From positions 620,001-684,000 of the forward strand of contig NZ_JAATJT010000002.1 in the NCBI RefSeq assembly GCF_011777505.1: a stretch of DNA of 64,000 nucleotides, in the 5' to 3' direction. Each line of letters begins with the position of its first letter. Position 1 is the first letter of the stretch. The position numbers were made by a program, and so were the translations under genes. Origin of the DNA: Gaetbulibacter sp. S0825. Its GTDB lineage: Bacteria > Bacteroidota > Bacteroidia > Flavobacteriales > Flavobacteriaceae. The notes under the pieces are model-generated. The model had not been told where the DNA came from. It did not search any database and was given only the letters and a program-made list of their open reading frames with translations. Below are positions 26,101 to 34,056 of this stretch, piece by piece.

Positions 26101-27532
26101 AAAAAGATATAAAGACGTTGGAGTTAAAGAGTTTGATAAGCCAATTGAAGTTTTTATACAAAACCTTGAAAATGAATTAAAGACCGAAAGTTATAAATCA
26201 ATTAAGCAAAGACACTTTGGAAATTTATTAGACAATAAGAAAAATATAATAAACTTACTTAATGGTGTTTTTGAAACAAATTCATCAAATGATTTTGAAT
26301 ATGAAATAAAACATTTAGAACTACCTGTTAAATTATTGCTCACAGAAGCAATAAAACAAAATGATATTGAAAGTATTCTACTTTCAGGTATAGTTCTTAA
26401 TGACAACACCTTGACTTATGATGAAAAATATTTTGAATCAAATACTATCGCAAGAGCAACTATAGAAGTTAACGATGATACTAAACAAAGATTAAAAAAC
26501 TATTATGAGTATATTTCTAAGAATTTAAAACTTCTTGATAATCAGGTTTTCGTATGGGTTTTCTATCATAGTGAAGTATTTTACTCAATTATCATAACGA
26601 GTGAAAATGAAGTAACTTTTAAAGAGATTCCCAATTGGGATTTTAGTAAAATGAGAGCTTGGATTAAGCAAAAAGAAGATTTCTTTTTTGATTCAAAAAA
26701 ATATTTTGATCTTGGTGAACAAGAAGATGCTTATCAAAAAAGTTTAGAAACCCTTTCTTTTTGTGATTTAGATATTGAAGTCGATTATGATGAAATATTG
26801 TTTTCAAGTAGTATTGATTTAACCCAATTTCCATCTAACTTAATAATTAATAAAAAAGACTTCATAAGTTCTAAAGTCCCATTGACTAATGTTATATCAG
26901 CTGAATGGCTTATTAAAAATGGAAATGAATTTTATTTACAGAAAGATTTCTCCTCAACTGCTTGGATACCAATTGAAGATGGCGATATTCCAATAAATTC
27001 TAGTTTTAATAAACTAAAACCCATTTTAGATAGTAATGGTACTAAAATAATTGAGTCAAGAAACCTTAGCAAATATATTGATACAGATATAAATATTTTT
27101 CTTGCACATGGAGAAATTGGATTTAATAATTTCAAGGCAATATATACTAATCATAGTTCTGAAAGTGCAATTTTAAATGTAGGTGCTTTATTTGGAAAAG
27201 GAGAAATTGCTATTCTATTCATTTGTAATTCAGGCTTAACAAACGAAGATATTTTTGCCAATAGTGTAACTTCTTTATGTTATGATATTTTAAAACTTGG
27301 TTACAAAGCAGTTATAGCACCATTCTGGAGATTAGAAATATCTATTCCATCATATTGGCTAGAAGTGTTTTTTAATGAATTTAAAAAAGGCTGTAAACTT
27401 TCTACTGCTGTTCATTTAGCAAATGCGGAATTAGCTATATATAAGGATGATATATCGAATGCATTTTTTGTTCCTGAAGGAAGATTAGCAATGCATTTAT
27501 ATGGTAATCCAAACTTAAAAATAAAAACATAA
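23159..27532 (+). CDS. Very large protein with C-terminal CHAT caspase-like protease domain
   Basis: A 1457-residue cytosolic protein with no signal peptide. The last 200 or so residues are a CHAT domain: the pseudo-p20 part has IDLTQFPSNLIINKK, the catalytic His is His1317 in FLAHGE, the Cys is Cys1356 in FICNSG, followed by GYKAVIAPFWRLE, LSTAVHLANAELA and the closing LHLYGNPNLKI. The first 1200 residues are helical and Asn/Lys/Ile rich, partly TPR-like around 820-930, and match no domain I can name. CHAT proteases act in bacterial defence and programmed cell death, often cutting a partner. No partner gene is adjacent. Flanking repeats and very low GC suggest a mobile accessory gene. Confidence 0.85.
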   Translation: MQELPISDRIMSILLNDYSNPFSESFNLKKIAEEFGEEVTDKEEEILKFIAICNQYNVQVKKNIIDAFTRLNLTKIETIDFLHRAINKHFIEIKPKVLSQYIDENDDSSIGNIEFSKFKQENGSEINVQQIIEIGGDILSFLISLVNEWKFSKTLFSPSINLDDEELWKYFTYIWYNTNILLNIKSSYEVLIFENGDIESNPNFDEFKITTNLKWIKLLTQTADIRTHSNLSETSYYLSGFYKEVYKEKLGAESLIVENGFLNITKGVVKETGIKLFADANIFVRFYHFEREKIKHFNNLTLMDINEVLILIVGFINLISEKLSKTGNGLLSIYDTPSRINKKELIKFLIECTDYERKTLERIVSAISSSAKKPYLWRKPFYEIDNNLYFCLATLNAPNYSLLVEELIYDAGYSTNDSENLLKTLIEKELSTERIKYSFSQIDLNKIISDSIDLSNNLLYELNDYYILIEPICYNHPIEPKEIDDVVKIIGNRTYDVADKVTFLDSKLNDKGIIPLIVSNHNALSSLHINNISVFDFQLFKNYFFTGEFRNVQVAFKKDKKIEKEISKIEYYKDEKEFNNNFINFLSSPIPIVSIFQKMVWKEIQVTPDDINIKITVDTIDQIENSDDIYNRLKVLDNALNNKFYYDHDKRKNELYDNSISYSLSNILLSIAYGDYELSKSKIELYRIIKKAKLEGFSHMIYALTNAFSNVSYTKVKKDKSFKFVDFEFDEIFPLLDKIFKGRHNEIRLFDFKIDENLFTKTEEKKLISSALSVLSVLGPKSLEDGDFESMFMQLAIIKAFKEKYGLDNEFFAVCNNMVDSLNFNGKFQRARNFSEEVLVISKEEKKHHYGWGILFKCFTYQKNNFEAVIYGALYFTSLIRFTDFKYSVITESLYNALKFFREFHLPNMMDSVNEILNQIKLNKYDEQKFKLSYYLGRFPALNDKPDTIDESLNYLKNNLTQIISFEETGILPWLNYLYNLKRYKDVGVKEFDKPIEVFIQNLENELKTESYKSIKQRHFGNLLDNKKNIINLLNGVFETNSSNDFEYEIKHLELPVKLLLTEAIKQNDIESILLSGIVLNDNTLTYDEKYFESNTIARATIEVNDDTKQRLKNYYEYISKNLKLLDNQVFVWVFYHSEVFYSIIITSENEVTFKEIPNWDFSKMRAWIKQKEDFFFDSKKYFDLGEQEDAYQKSLETLSFCDLDIEVDYDEILFSSSIDLTQFPSNLIINKKDFISSKVPLTNVISAEWLIKNGNEFYLQKDFSSTAWIPIEDGDIPINSSFNKLKPILDSNGTKIIESRNLSKYIDTDINIFLAHGEIGFNNFKAIYTNHSSESAILNVGALFGKGEIAILFICNSGLTNEDIFANSVTSLCYDILKLGYKAVIAPFWRLEISIPSYWLEVFFNEFKKGCKLSTAVHLANAELAIYKDDISNAFFVPEGRLAMHLYGNPNLKIKT

Positions 27533-27566
27533 TCATGATGCCAATCGACCTCATAAAATTTTGGCA

Positions 27567-27709
27567 AAACAATAGGCAAGTGGAGCGTATATATTTTAGG
27601 GATTTAGTAATATAGTTTCTTAATTGTTTCAATTAAACAAAGGATTTCAAAGCAATCTTAATTAGTTACAATGTTTCCTAAAATATAGCGTAACGAGCCG
27701 TAATTGTTT
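27567..27709. repeat. Long imperfect inverted repeat downstream of the CHAT gene
   Basis: Left arm 27567-27600 (AAACAATAGGC ... TATATTTTAGG) and right arm 27677-27709 (CCTAAAATATAGCG ... GCCGTAATTGTTT) are reverse complements with small gaps. They enclose about 76 bases, which contain a smaller dyad (TTAATTG, TTT, CAATTAA). It begins 34 bases after the CHAT stop. It could be a recombination site, a miniature element or a structured 3' end; no transposase is present. Confidence 0.55.
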
Positions 27710-28089
27710 CCAAAAGTTTATGCAGTCTTGATTTTTTTGTTTCTTTTTTTATCAAGAAAAAAAGATTTAATAAAACCTTGAACAATTCAGAATGCCCAAA
27801 TTCTATTTTACATAATATTAATAGTTATAAATAAAAAGGCTCAAAAAATAGCGAGAATAGAATAAGTGCTTAGAATTTTATTTTTTTAAAATTTAAGCTC
27901 TTATGGCAAGTTGACGAGAATCGCGTAGAAAAAAATATTGTGCACAATTATTCAAATACGCTAAAATTTCAATAACAGCAAAAAGGTTAGCTTTTATTTT
28001 GGCGCTGGCAAGCGGCTGGAAATTGAGATATAAATAAATTGCAATAAGCAATTTGATTTTATAAAAACAATCGAGCGTTTGGCAGCGGC

Positions 28090-28119
28090 TATTTTACATA
28101 ACGTCAAATTATAGTACAG
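28090..28119 (-). repeat. Repeat family A core, inverted copy
   Basis: Read on the minus strand this is CTGTACTATAATTTGACG followed by TTATGTAAAATA. It matches the first part of family A (TGTACTATAAT, six to eight variable bases, TTATGT). It faces the forward copy at 28274-28300. Confidence 0.5.
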
Positions 28120-28192
28120 AATGTTTTATAAACTCTGCGAAGCAAACCGCTTATAAGTTTAATTGCCCCAAGTTCTGTAGTTTCTTTAATAG

Positions 28193-28219
28193 ACAAATGT
28201 TTCTGGGGTATTTTACATA
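28193..28219 (+). repeat. Dispersed repeat family B, copy 2
   Basis: The 27 bases starting ACAAATGTTTCTGGG match 15734-15760 with two differences. The last part, TATTTTACATA, also recurs in the inverted family A piece at 28090. Confidence 0.6.
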
Positions 28220-28273
28220 GTATAGAATTATAGCTATCAAATGGATAAACCACTCTTATTAACAAAACAATAC

Positions 28274-28300
28274 ATTTGTACTATAATTTATATTATGTCA
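28274..28300 (+). repeat. Repeat family A core, forward copy
   Basis: ATTTGTACTATAAT followed after a few bases by ATTATGTCA matches the start of the family A copies at 16947 and 22872. Only the first 27 bases or so are kept. Together with 28090-28119 it makes an inverted pair about 150 bases apart. Confidence 0.5.
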
Positions 28301-28448
28301 AATAGATAATTAAGAGACTCTACTCTGATATTTAAGATATGTATAATAAAACATTAAAACTGATTCAACCATCTATTAGTATTGGTGTTTATTAATAACA
28401 TTAGTATCAGTAACCTTTAGCTAAACTTCTTTAGATTTTGATAATTAA

Positions 28449-28475
28449 AATGGGTAGCATTTATTGCTACCCATT
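28449..28475 (-). terminator. Rho-independent terminator of the cadherin-like lipoprotein gene
   Basis: Arms AATGGGTAGCA and TGCTACCCATT are perfectly complementary over a five-base loop, 14 bases past the stop of the leftward gene. Confidence 0.7.
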
Positions 28476-28489
28476 AGTTTTCAATTGAA

Positions 28490-29902
28490 TTAGAATGCTC
28501 TTACTGGTTTTGTAAAGTATATGTTACCATCTTTCCCGCTACCACCGATAACACCTGTCGTTAGGTTTACAAGTCTGGCAGCAGTAGAATTAATTTCGGT
28601 AGAACTCCAATGAAATTGGTAGGTTACCTGCCCTCCATTTGCAGTAATAGCAGCATTAACAACATTTATATTTGCGAACATTTCACTTAATTCACCTTCA
28701 CTAGGTACAAACCAATCGTCATATCCATTTAAACTTAAATTAGAAACTACTTCGAATATGCTACCTGTTGTTGCGCACCCAGAGTTAACAATAGCAGATG
28801 TGTTTGATATTCCAGTACCTATTGCAGAACCTGTAGCACCTGTATTAGTTCCTGAACAGCCCCATGTTCCAGAATAAAACTGACTGCTTACCGCAACTAC
28901 CAAACCATGGTTATTGTTTGTAGGGTCTACCCAAAATACAACTCCTCCATCTCTAAAATCTCCAATACTAGCAGGTTCTGCTATATCATTAAGATTAATT
29001 GTTACAGTTGCAGGATTTATTGCATCATCAACAGTTACAGTTGCTATTATTGTTGGGTTTGTTTCAAAATCGAATAAAGCTGCGTCAGCAACGGTTAACT
29101 CCCCAGTGGTTTCATCTACATTTATAGCTCCTGGTATTGGTTCTGATATTAAAACAAAATCTATTGCTGGACCTCCAGTAGTTTGAACTGTACCTAATGA
29201 TTGCCCATTTGTTGGATTTTCATCTATAGTTACTGTAAAATCTTGCATTGTAATTTCATCTACATTATCAAGTTCTATTTCAACAAGGCCTAAATTTATT
29301 GCATCATCAACAGTAATGTTAGCAATAAAAAGATCACTTGTTTCATAATCAAACAAAGTTGCATTAGCTACCGTTAATTCTCCTGTAGTTGCATTTATAC
29401 TTAAAGCTCCTGCTGGTGTTTGTGATACTATACTAAAATTAGATGCTACACCTCCAGTGGCTTGTATTGTACCTATCGATTGCCCATTTGTCGGGTTTTC
29501 ATCGATTATAGTTTCAAAATCCAGTATAGTAACCTCACTTGAATTATTAATAGTAATTGTTACAGTAGCTGTATTTACAGCCTCAGTAGCAGATACCGTT
29601 GCTGTAATTATAGGATTTGTTTCAAAATCGAATAATGACCCATCTGCTACGGTCAATTCGCCAGTGGCAGCATCTATACTCATAGCGCCAGATGGTGTTT
29701 GTGTTGTTATACTATAAGTTAATGAGTTGTTGCTATCGCTTTGAACTGTACCAATGACTTCCCCATCAGTTGGGTTTTCATTAATAGTAACTTCTAAATC
29801 CTGAAGATTTATCTTGACATCTTCATCGTCCTTATTGCAGCTAAAAATTGTTAGCATGAAAATTAGTGTTAATAAACTGGTTAATTTGAGTGCTTTTTTC
29901 AT
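28490..29902 (-). CDS. Cell-surface lipoprotein with cadherin-like repeats and DUF1566 domain
   Basis: A 470-residue protein with a lipoprotein signal (IFMLTIFSC). Three tandem cadherin-like repeats of about 90 residues follow (roughly 32-305), each with an INENPTDG or IDENPTNG opening, an SIDAATGELTVADG-type turn and an LFDFETNP-type Ca-binding motif. The C-terminal part (about 312-470) is a DUF1566-like (Lcl) domain: GDFRDGGVVFWVD, NGYDDWFVPSEGELSEMF and HWSSTEI. Such proteins sit on the outer surface and may bind partners with calcium. The small lipoprotein gene lies 33 bases upstream on the same strand. Confidence 0.88.
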   Translation of the reverse strand: MKKALKLTSLLTLIFMLTIFSCNKDDEDVKINLQDLEVTINENPTDGEVIGTVQSDSNNSLTYSITTQTPSGAMSIDAATGELTVADGSLFDFETNPIITATVSATEAVNTATVTITINNSSEVTILDFETIIDENPTNGQSIGTIQATGGVASNFSIVSQTPAGALSINATTGELTVANATLFDYETSDLFIANITVDDAINLGLVEIELDNVDEITMQDFTVTIDENPTNGQSLGTVQTTGGPAIDFVLISEPIPGAINVDETTGELTVADAALFDFETNPTIIATVTVDDAINPATVTINLNDIAEPASIGDFRDGGVVFWVDPTNNNHGLVVAVSSQFYSGTWGCSGTNTGATGSAIGTGISNTSAIVNSGCATTGSIFEVVSNLSLNGYDDWFVPSEGELSEMFANINVVNAAITANGGQVTYQFHWSSTEINSTAARLVNLTTGVIGGSGKDGNIYFTKPVRAF

Positions 29903-29935
29903 CTTGTTTTAATTTAATTTGTTTATAAATATTTT

Positions 29936-30523
29936 TTAATAATCCATTTTTATAAGTTCACCACTTATCTTATAGTAAAAAGTAAATGAAGTCCCTCCAT
30001 ATTCTGGCTCCAACTTCACAGAATACTCAGCTTTAGAGGCATCTCCATTTTTAGGGAACTTTATAAAAGCCATATCTAATGCTGGGTTTTTAATATCTTT
30101 TTCGTTTGTTAATTGTTCAATTGATTTTTCAACCAACTCGCCTAATTTTGTTAAGTTAATTTGGTCATCTAATTGGAACATATAGTCTGCTGCTTTAGTG
30201 CCTTGTGGGACTTCTAATACTATTTCAGAGCTTTGTTTCCATGTACCTTGGGCTGAGTTCCATTGCTCCATTTTTAATGATTCTGGTGCATCTGTAACTG
30301 TCACGTTTATCATGTTTCCTATGGATTTATCATATATAATTGTTAAGTCTGTGTAATAAGCGTTGTCTCCAAACTTAGAGTCAAGTTCGTTTTCAATTGC
30401 TTTAAAGCCTTCTGCATTGGCTTTTTGATTGCTTATTTTGTTTGCACAAGCGCATATTAGTATTGTAACTATTATGGTCAATACAAGCTTTGCATTTTGA
30501 AGTTTTAAGTAGGTGTTTTTCAT
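29936..30523 (-). CDS. Small lipoprotein of unknown function
   Basis: A 195-residue protein with an N-terminal hydrophobic segment ending in IVTILICAC, a plausible lipoprotein signal with the lipidated Cys near 26. The mature part is mixed alpha/beta (NAYYTDLTIIYDKSIGNMINVTVTD, YSVKLEPEYGGTSFTFYYKI). I recognise no family. It lies 33 bases before the cadherin-like lipoprotein gene on the same strand, so co-transcription is likely. Confidence 0.7.
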   Translation of the reverse strand: MKNTYLKLQNAKLVLTIIVTILICACANKISNQKANAEGFKAIENELDSKFGDNAYYTDLTIIYDKSIGNMINVTVTDAPESLKMEQWNSAQGTWKQSSEIVLEVPQGTKAADYMFQLDDQINLTKLGELVEKSIEQLTNEKDIKNPALDMAFIKFPKNGDASKAEYSVKLEPEYGGTSFTFYYKISGELIKMDY

Positions 30524-30706
30524 GATACTTAATCGATTTGCAGATAAAAGTATATTCTAGATGTGAAGCATGAAATAGGGAATCTATTTGTGGTGCCTCA
30601 AAATAAATAAGTGTGAGAATTAAAAAAATATACGTTTAAAGTATTCAGTATTAAAAAGAAGTAAAAACCCATATATATCAAGGTCTTCAGTTATAAAAAA
30701 CAGCAT

Positions 30707-31444
30707 TTAAGATTGCTTTGCTTTTAGAAATGCGGATAAGAAAGTTTCTTTTTTTCTTGAAGATACTGGTATTTTTTTTCCATTTTTTAAATGTATAGCC
30801 CCAGATTTCTCGTACTTATCAATAAACTTTAAGTTAACCATATACGATTGATGAGGACGAACAAAATTGGTGGAAGTTAATTGATCTTCGAACTCTTTTA
30901 AGGTTTTAGATACTACATATTTTTTACCATCGTTGCAGTAAAACGTGGTATATCCTTTGTCAGACTCACAAAACAATAGTTCGTTTAAATCTATAACTTG
31001 AAAGCTATCGTGAAGTGATAATATTAAATTTGAGTCTTCATTGTTCCAAGCTTGCTTTGCAGTTTTAATTTGTTGTTTCTGTTCTGTTATCGGTAAATGT
31101 TTCACTTTTTCTAGAGCCGCTTCTAGTTCATCAACATCTACAGGTTTTAAAATATAATCTACTGCACCACTTTTTAAAGCTTTTAGGGCATATTCTTCAT
31201 AAGCTGTGATAAAAATTACCTTAAAGTCTAGGTGTTCTACTTGTTCTAAAAACTCAAAAGCGTTGCCATCTGTAAGGTTAATATCTAAAAAAATCAATTC
31301 TGGCTTACATGCATTAGCAACAACTACAGCATCTTTTACAGAGCCACACTCACCTATCACTTCAACTTTAGTATTTATGGTTTTTAATAAGTTAAGCAGC
31401 CCTTTTCTAATATATGCTTTGTCTTCAACTAATAATGTTTTCAT
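30707..31444 (-). CDS. LytTR-family response regulator
   Basis: A 245-residue two-component regulator. The receiver domain (1 to about 125) has VED at 6-8, the phospho-acceptor Asp54 in LIFLDINLTDG and Lys in YILKPVDVDEL. The C-terminal LytTR domain (about 145-245) shows LILSLHDSFQVID, CESDKGYTTFY, FVRPHQSYMVNLKFID and GKKIPVSSRKKETFL. It overlaps the stop of the TPR-kinase gene by four bases and is its partner. Targets are unknown; the two lipoprotein genes downstream on the same strand are candidates. Confidence 0.93.
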   Translation of the reverse strand: MKTLLVEDKAYIRKGLLNLLKTINTKVEVIGECGSVKDAVVVANACKPELIFLDINLTDGNAFEFLEQVEHLDFKVIFITAYEEYALKALKSGAVDYILKPVDVDELEAALEKVKHLPITEQKQQIKTAKQAWNNEDSNLILSLHDSFQVIDLNELLFCESDKGYTTFYCNDGKKYVVSKTLKEFEDQLTSTNFVRPHQSYMVNLKFIDKYEKSGAIHLKNGKKIPVSSRKKETFLSAFLKAKQS

Positions 31445-33624
31445 GCTGGAATAATTTTATGAGGAATTACCAAAGTTACAATAGTGCCTTGTTCATTATA
31501 TTGTTTTCTGTCTTTAATCACAACCGAACCTTCCATTTTAAAATCTTTTGACAATATTTTTAGGCGCTCGGAAGTAATTGTTGTTGATAATGATTTCTTA
31601 TTACCATTATTAACTCCGTTTTGAGACTCATACCCTATCCCATTATCAGTAATAGTGCAAATTAACCTTTTGCTTATATATGTTAAACGAATGTCAATTT
31701 TCATATGGTCTTTTTTATTTACGAAAGCATGCTCAATAGCATTTTCTACAAATGGTTGAATAAGCATTGGAGGGATTTCAAACAAAGGCACGTCAATTGA
31801 ATCTTCTACTAAGATAGTATGTTCATAAGCTTCGTTTTCTAGATTTTGTAGTGCAAGATAGTTATGTATAGCTTTTAATTCTTGAGATAAGGAGACTGTC
31901 TTATCTCTTGAGTTTTCTAAAATAATGCGTAATAATTTTGAAAATTTTGATAAGTAGGACACTGACTTCTTTTCTTCTTTATTCAATATCATACCTTGTA
32001 AAACTGATAATGAATTAAAAATGAAATGTGGTGTCATTTGCGAGCGTAATAGTTTTTGTTCTATAACAACATTATGAGTTTTTGCTTTGGCATGACGTAA
32101 TTTTTGATAAAAAATAACAGACCCTAATAGCATAGACACTATAAGAACACCTATAACAGCCCATAAGTAGTTGCGTTGTGTTTTTTCTAAATCTTTATTA
32201 GTTGCTGTAACTGTTTTTTTTAATTGCAACTCTCTTATACTAGCAGAATCTAATGCTCTTTGGTATTTGTACTCAGATTCTAACTGTGCTATTTTTTCAA
32301 TGTTTTTCTTATTAAATAAGCTATCATTTAAAATTTTATATTGTTCATGACTTTCAAGTGCTTCCTTATAATTACCTGTGTTTTTATAGATAATTGAGAG
32401 TAATTCTTGTGTATCTCTCTCAGAATTTATAATGTCTAGATTTTGAGAGAGCTGTTTACTCTCTAGGGCATAATGCAATGCTTCCTTGTATTTTTTTTGG
32501 TATACAAGTGTCTTGGCAATGCCATAATAAGACCTTTCCAAAACTCGTTTACCATCAATGCTTAAATCGTTTTTTATTGCTTTTTCATAGTAAGCAATAG
32601 ACATATCATAATCTCCCAACTCCTGATATATGTACCCAATATTGTTTAAAGCAAAGCCCATAAGATGCTTATTCTGTATTTCTTCGGTTATAGTGAGAGC
32701 CTCCTTTAAAACACTTTCAGCTTGTATATAATCTTTCACTAGAGAATAAGTTAAACCCAAATTGAGTAATATTTCTGCGACACGCTTTTTATTTCCAATC
32801 TTTTTTTGAATATCTAAAGCCTTTTTGGAGTAAACTAGTGCTTTATCATAGTTCTTTAGATTATTGTAGATATGCCCTATGTTACTTAAAGATAATGAAA
32901 TCAAAAAGGTGTCTTTTCGTTTTTCATTAATCTCTAATGATTTGTTATGATACTCTAAAGCCAATGGGTAATTTCCTTGGATTAGATGTACATTACCTAT
33001 GTTCATAAGAGATCGCGATGCTGTCTCTTCATTATTTATTTCTTTACTTATTTGTAGCGCTTTTTCATAGTAGCTAAGGGCTTCGGTATAATTACCTATT
33101 TCAAAATATGTTACACCTATTGATCTAAATGTATTTGAAACGCCTATTCTATCCCCTATTTCTTCACTAATTTGCACTGATTTTAGATAGTATGCAATAG
33201 CTTCTTTTCGTTCGCCTTTATCCTTGAGGATCGACCCTATGCCTTCATAACATAGAGAGACAGCAGGTTTATCATTTAATGCTTCATACAATTGAAGTGC
33301 TTCGTTAATCAACCTTAGCCCTTCATCAAAATTTGATTGAGCCACTTGAATTTCCCCTTTTATGTATAAAACTCTGGCTTTTCCTTTTTTAAAATCAATT
33401 AACTTGGCTAGTTCTTCTGATTCGTCTAGATATTCTTCTGCTTTATTTATGTCTTTCTCATAGTGGACAAAAGCTAACTTATTTAATAAGTTTACTCTTG
33501 TTGTATCTTGTTCTTTACGATTTTCCAATTCAATTTTAAGGCTATCTATTTCTTCATTTTGTGATATTAGAATTATTGGTGAAAATAAGAAGGTTAATAA
33601 AATAGAAATTTTGATGCTTTTCAT
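31441..33624 (-). CDS. TPR-repeat sensor histidine kinase of the LytS type
   Basis: A 727-residue protein. A signal peptide (about 1-21) is followed by about ten tetratricopeptide repeats (roughly 40-440, for instance GNYTEALSYYEKALQISKEI) that would lie in the periplasm. A membrane segment (LWAVIGVLIVSMLLGSVIFY, about 489-508) leads to the His_kinase domain with LLRSQMTPHFIFNSLSVLQGM and the ATPase motif PPMLIQPFVENAIEHAF. This build is common in Flavobacteriia. It is coupled with the LytTR regulator downstream. Confidence 0.93.
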   Translation of the reverse strand: MKSIKISILLTFLFSPIILISQNEEIDSLKIELENRKEQDTTRVNLLNKLAFVHYEKDINKAEEYLDESEELAKLIDFKKGKARVLYIKGEIQVAQSNFDEGLRLINEALQLYEALNDKPAVSLCYEGIGSILKDKGERKEAIAYYLKSVQISEEIGDRIGVSNTFRSIGVTYFEIGNYTEALSYYEKALQISKEINNEETASRSLMNIGNVHLIQGNYPLALEYHNKSLEINEKRKDTFLISLSLSNIGHIYNNLKNYDKALVYSKKALDIQKKIGNKKRVAEILLNLGLTYSLVKDYIQAESVLKEALTITEEIQNKHLMGFALNNIGYIYQELGDYDMSIAYYEKAIKNDLSIDGKRVLERSYYGIAKTLVYQKKYKEALHYALESKQLSQNLDIINSERDTQELLSIIYKNTGNYKEALESHEQYKILNDSLFNKKNIEKIAQLESEYKYQRALDSASIRELQLKKTVTATNKDLEKTQRNYLWAVIGVLIVSMLLGSVIFYQKLRHAKAKTHNVVIEQKLLRSQMTPHFIFNSLSVLQGMILNKEEKKSVSYLSKFSKLLRIILENSRDKTVSLSQELKAIHNYLALQNLENEAYEHTILVEDSIDVPLFEIPPMLIQPFVENAIEHAFVNKKDHMKIDIRLTYISKRLICTITDNGIGYESQNGVNNGNKKSLSTTITSERLKILSKDFKMEGSVVIKDRKQYNEQGTIVTLVIPHKIIPA

Positions 33625-34056
33625 AACTTAAATATACTTTTATCATCAAAGGGCAATAAAAGCTTACAATGACAAATCTATTGAAACTAATAATAATATT
33701 AAATAGCAATCTATAAATAAATAGGAAATCTATTTATTAATAAGTAGAATAAATATTTGTGGTGTTTGAGTCAATATTTGTATTGTGTACCTATATAAAA
33801 TTGTTATGATAAGGTCTAACATATTTATATGATAACATACCATATCGTTTTTTCCAGTCTCATAAAAGAGTTTGCTAGCTCCACTCCTACTTTTAAAATT
33901 AGTTACTCTTGCACCTCCTTTATGATAATTTAGTTTTACTTCACTTATTCTAATCTCAAATTGCTAGAGTTTAATGAAGCCAAATTTGAATGATTAAATA
34001 TTACCTTCAATTACAAGATAATTAGTAATTTAAAGTTTTGTAATTGTACATTTACA
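33625..34056. other. 432-base divergent intergenic region
   Basis: This gap separates the TPR-kinase gene (leftward) from the SLC12-type transporter gene (rightward). Besides the -7 box at 33673 I see no strong promoter, hairpin or RNA gene. A start-less open frame of about 77 codons on the minus strand (33733-33963) could be a gene remnant but has no recognisable motif. Confidence 0.5.
33673..33680 (-). promoter_or_regulatory. Bacteroidota -7 promoter box of the TPR-kinase operon
   Basis: On the minus strand TAGATTTG matches TAnnTTTG, 48 bases before the kinase start codon. No -33 TTG at the best spacing. Confidence 0.35.

Larger units (their letters stand above)
27533..28489. other. 957-base gene-free region with repeat remnants
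   Basis: No convincing reading frame is seen here on either strand. The region holds the inverted repeat at 27567-27709, T- and A-rich hairpin-like sequence near 27730-27770 (TCTTGAT ... ATCAAGA), two phrases of similar type near 28005 and 28078 (GGCAAGCGGCTGG and GGCAGCGGCT), the family A and B repeat pieces at 28090-28300, and the terminator at 28449. It looks like a place where insertions accumulate. Confidence 0.6.

Noticed and set aside
29457-29717. Frames opposite the cadherin-like gene on the plus strand
   Set aside because: Val/Ser-rich shadows produced by the repeated domains on the other strand.
33733-33963. Open frame of about 77 codons on the minus strand in the intergenic region
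   Set aside because: No start codon near its beginning and no recognisable motif; could be a gene remnant but is not supported.
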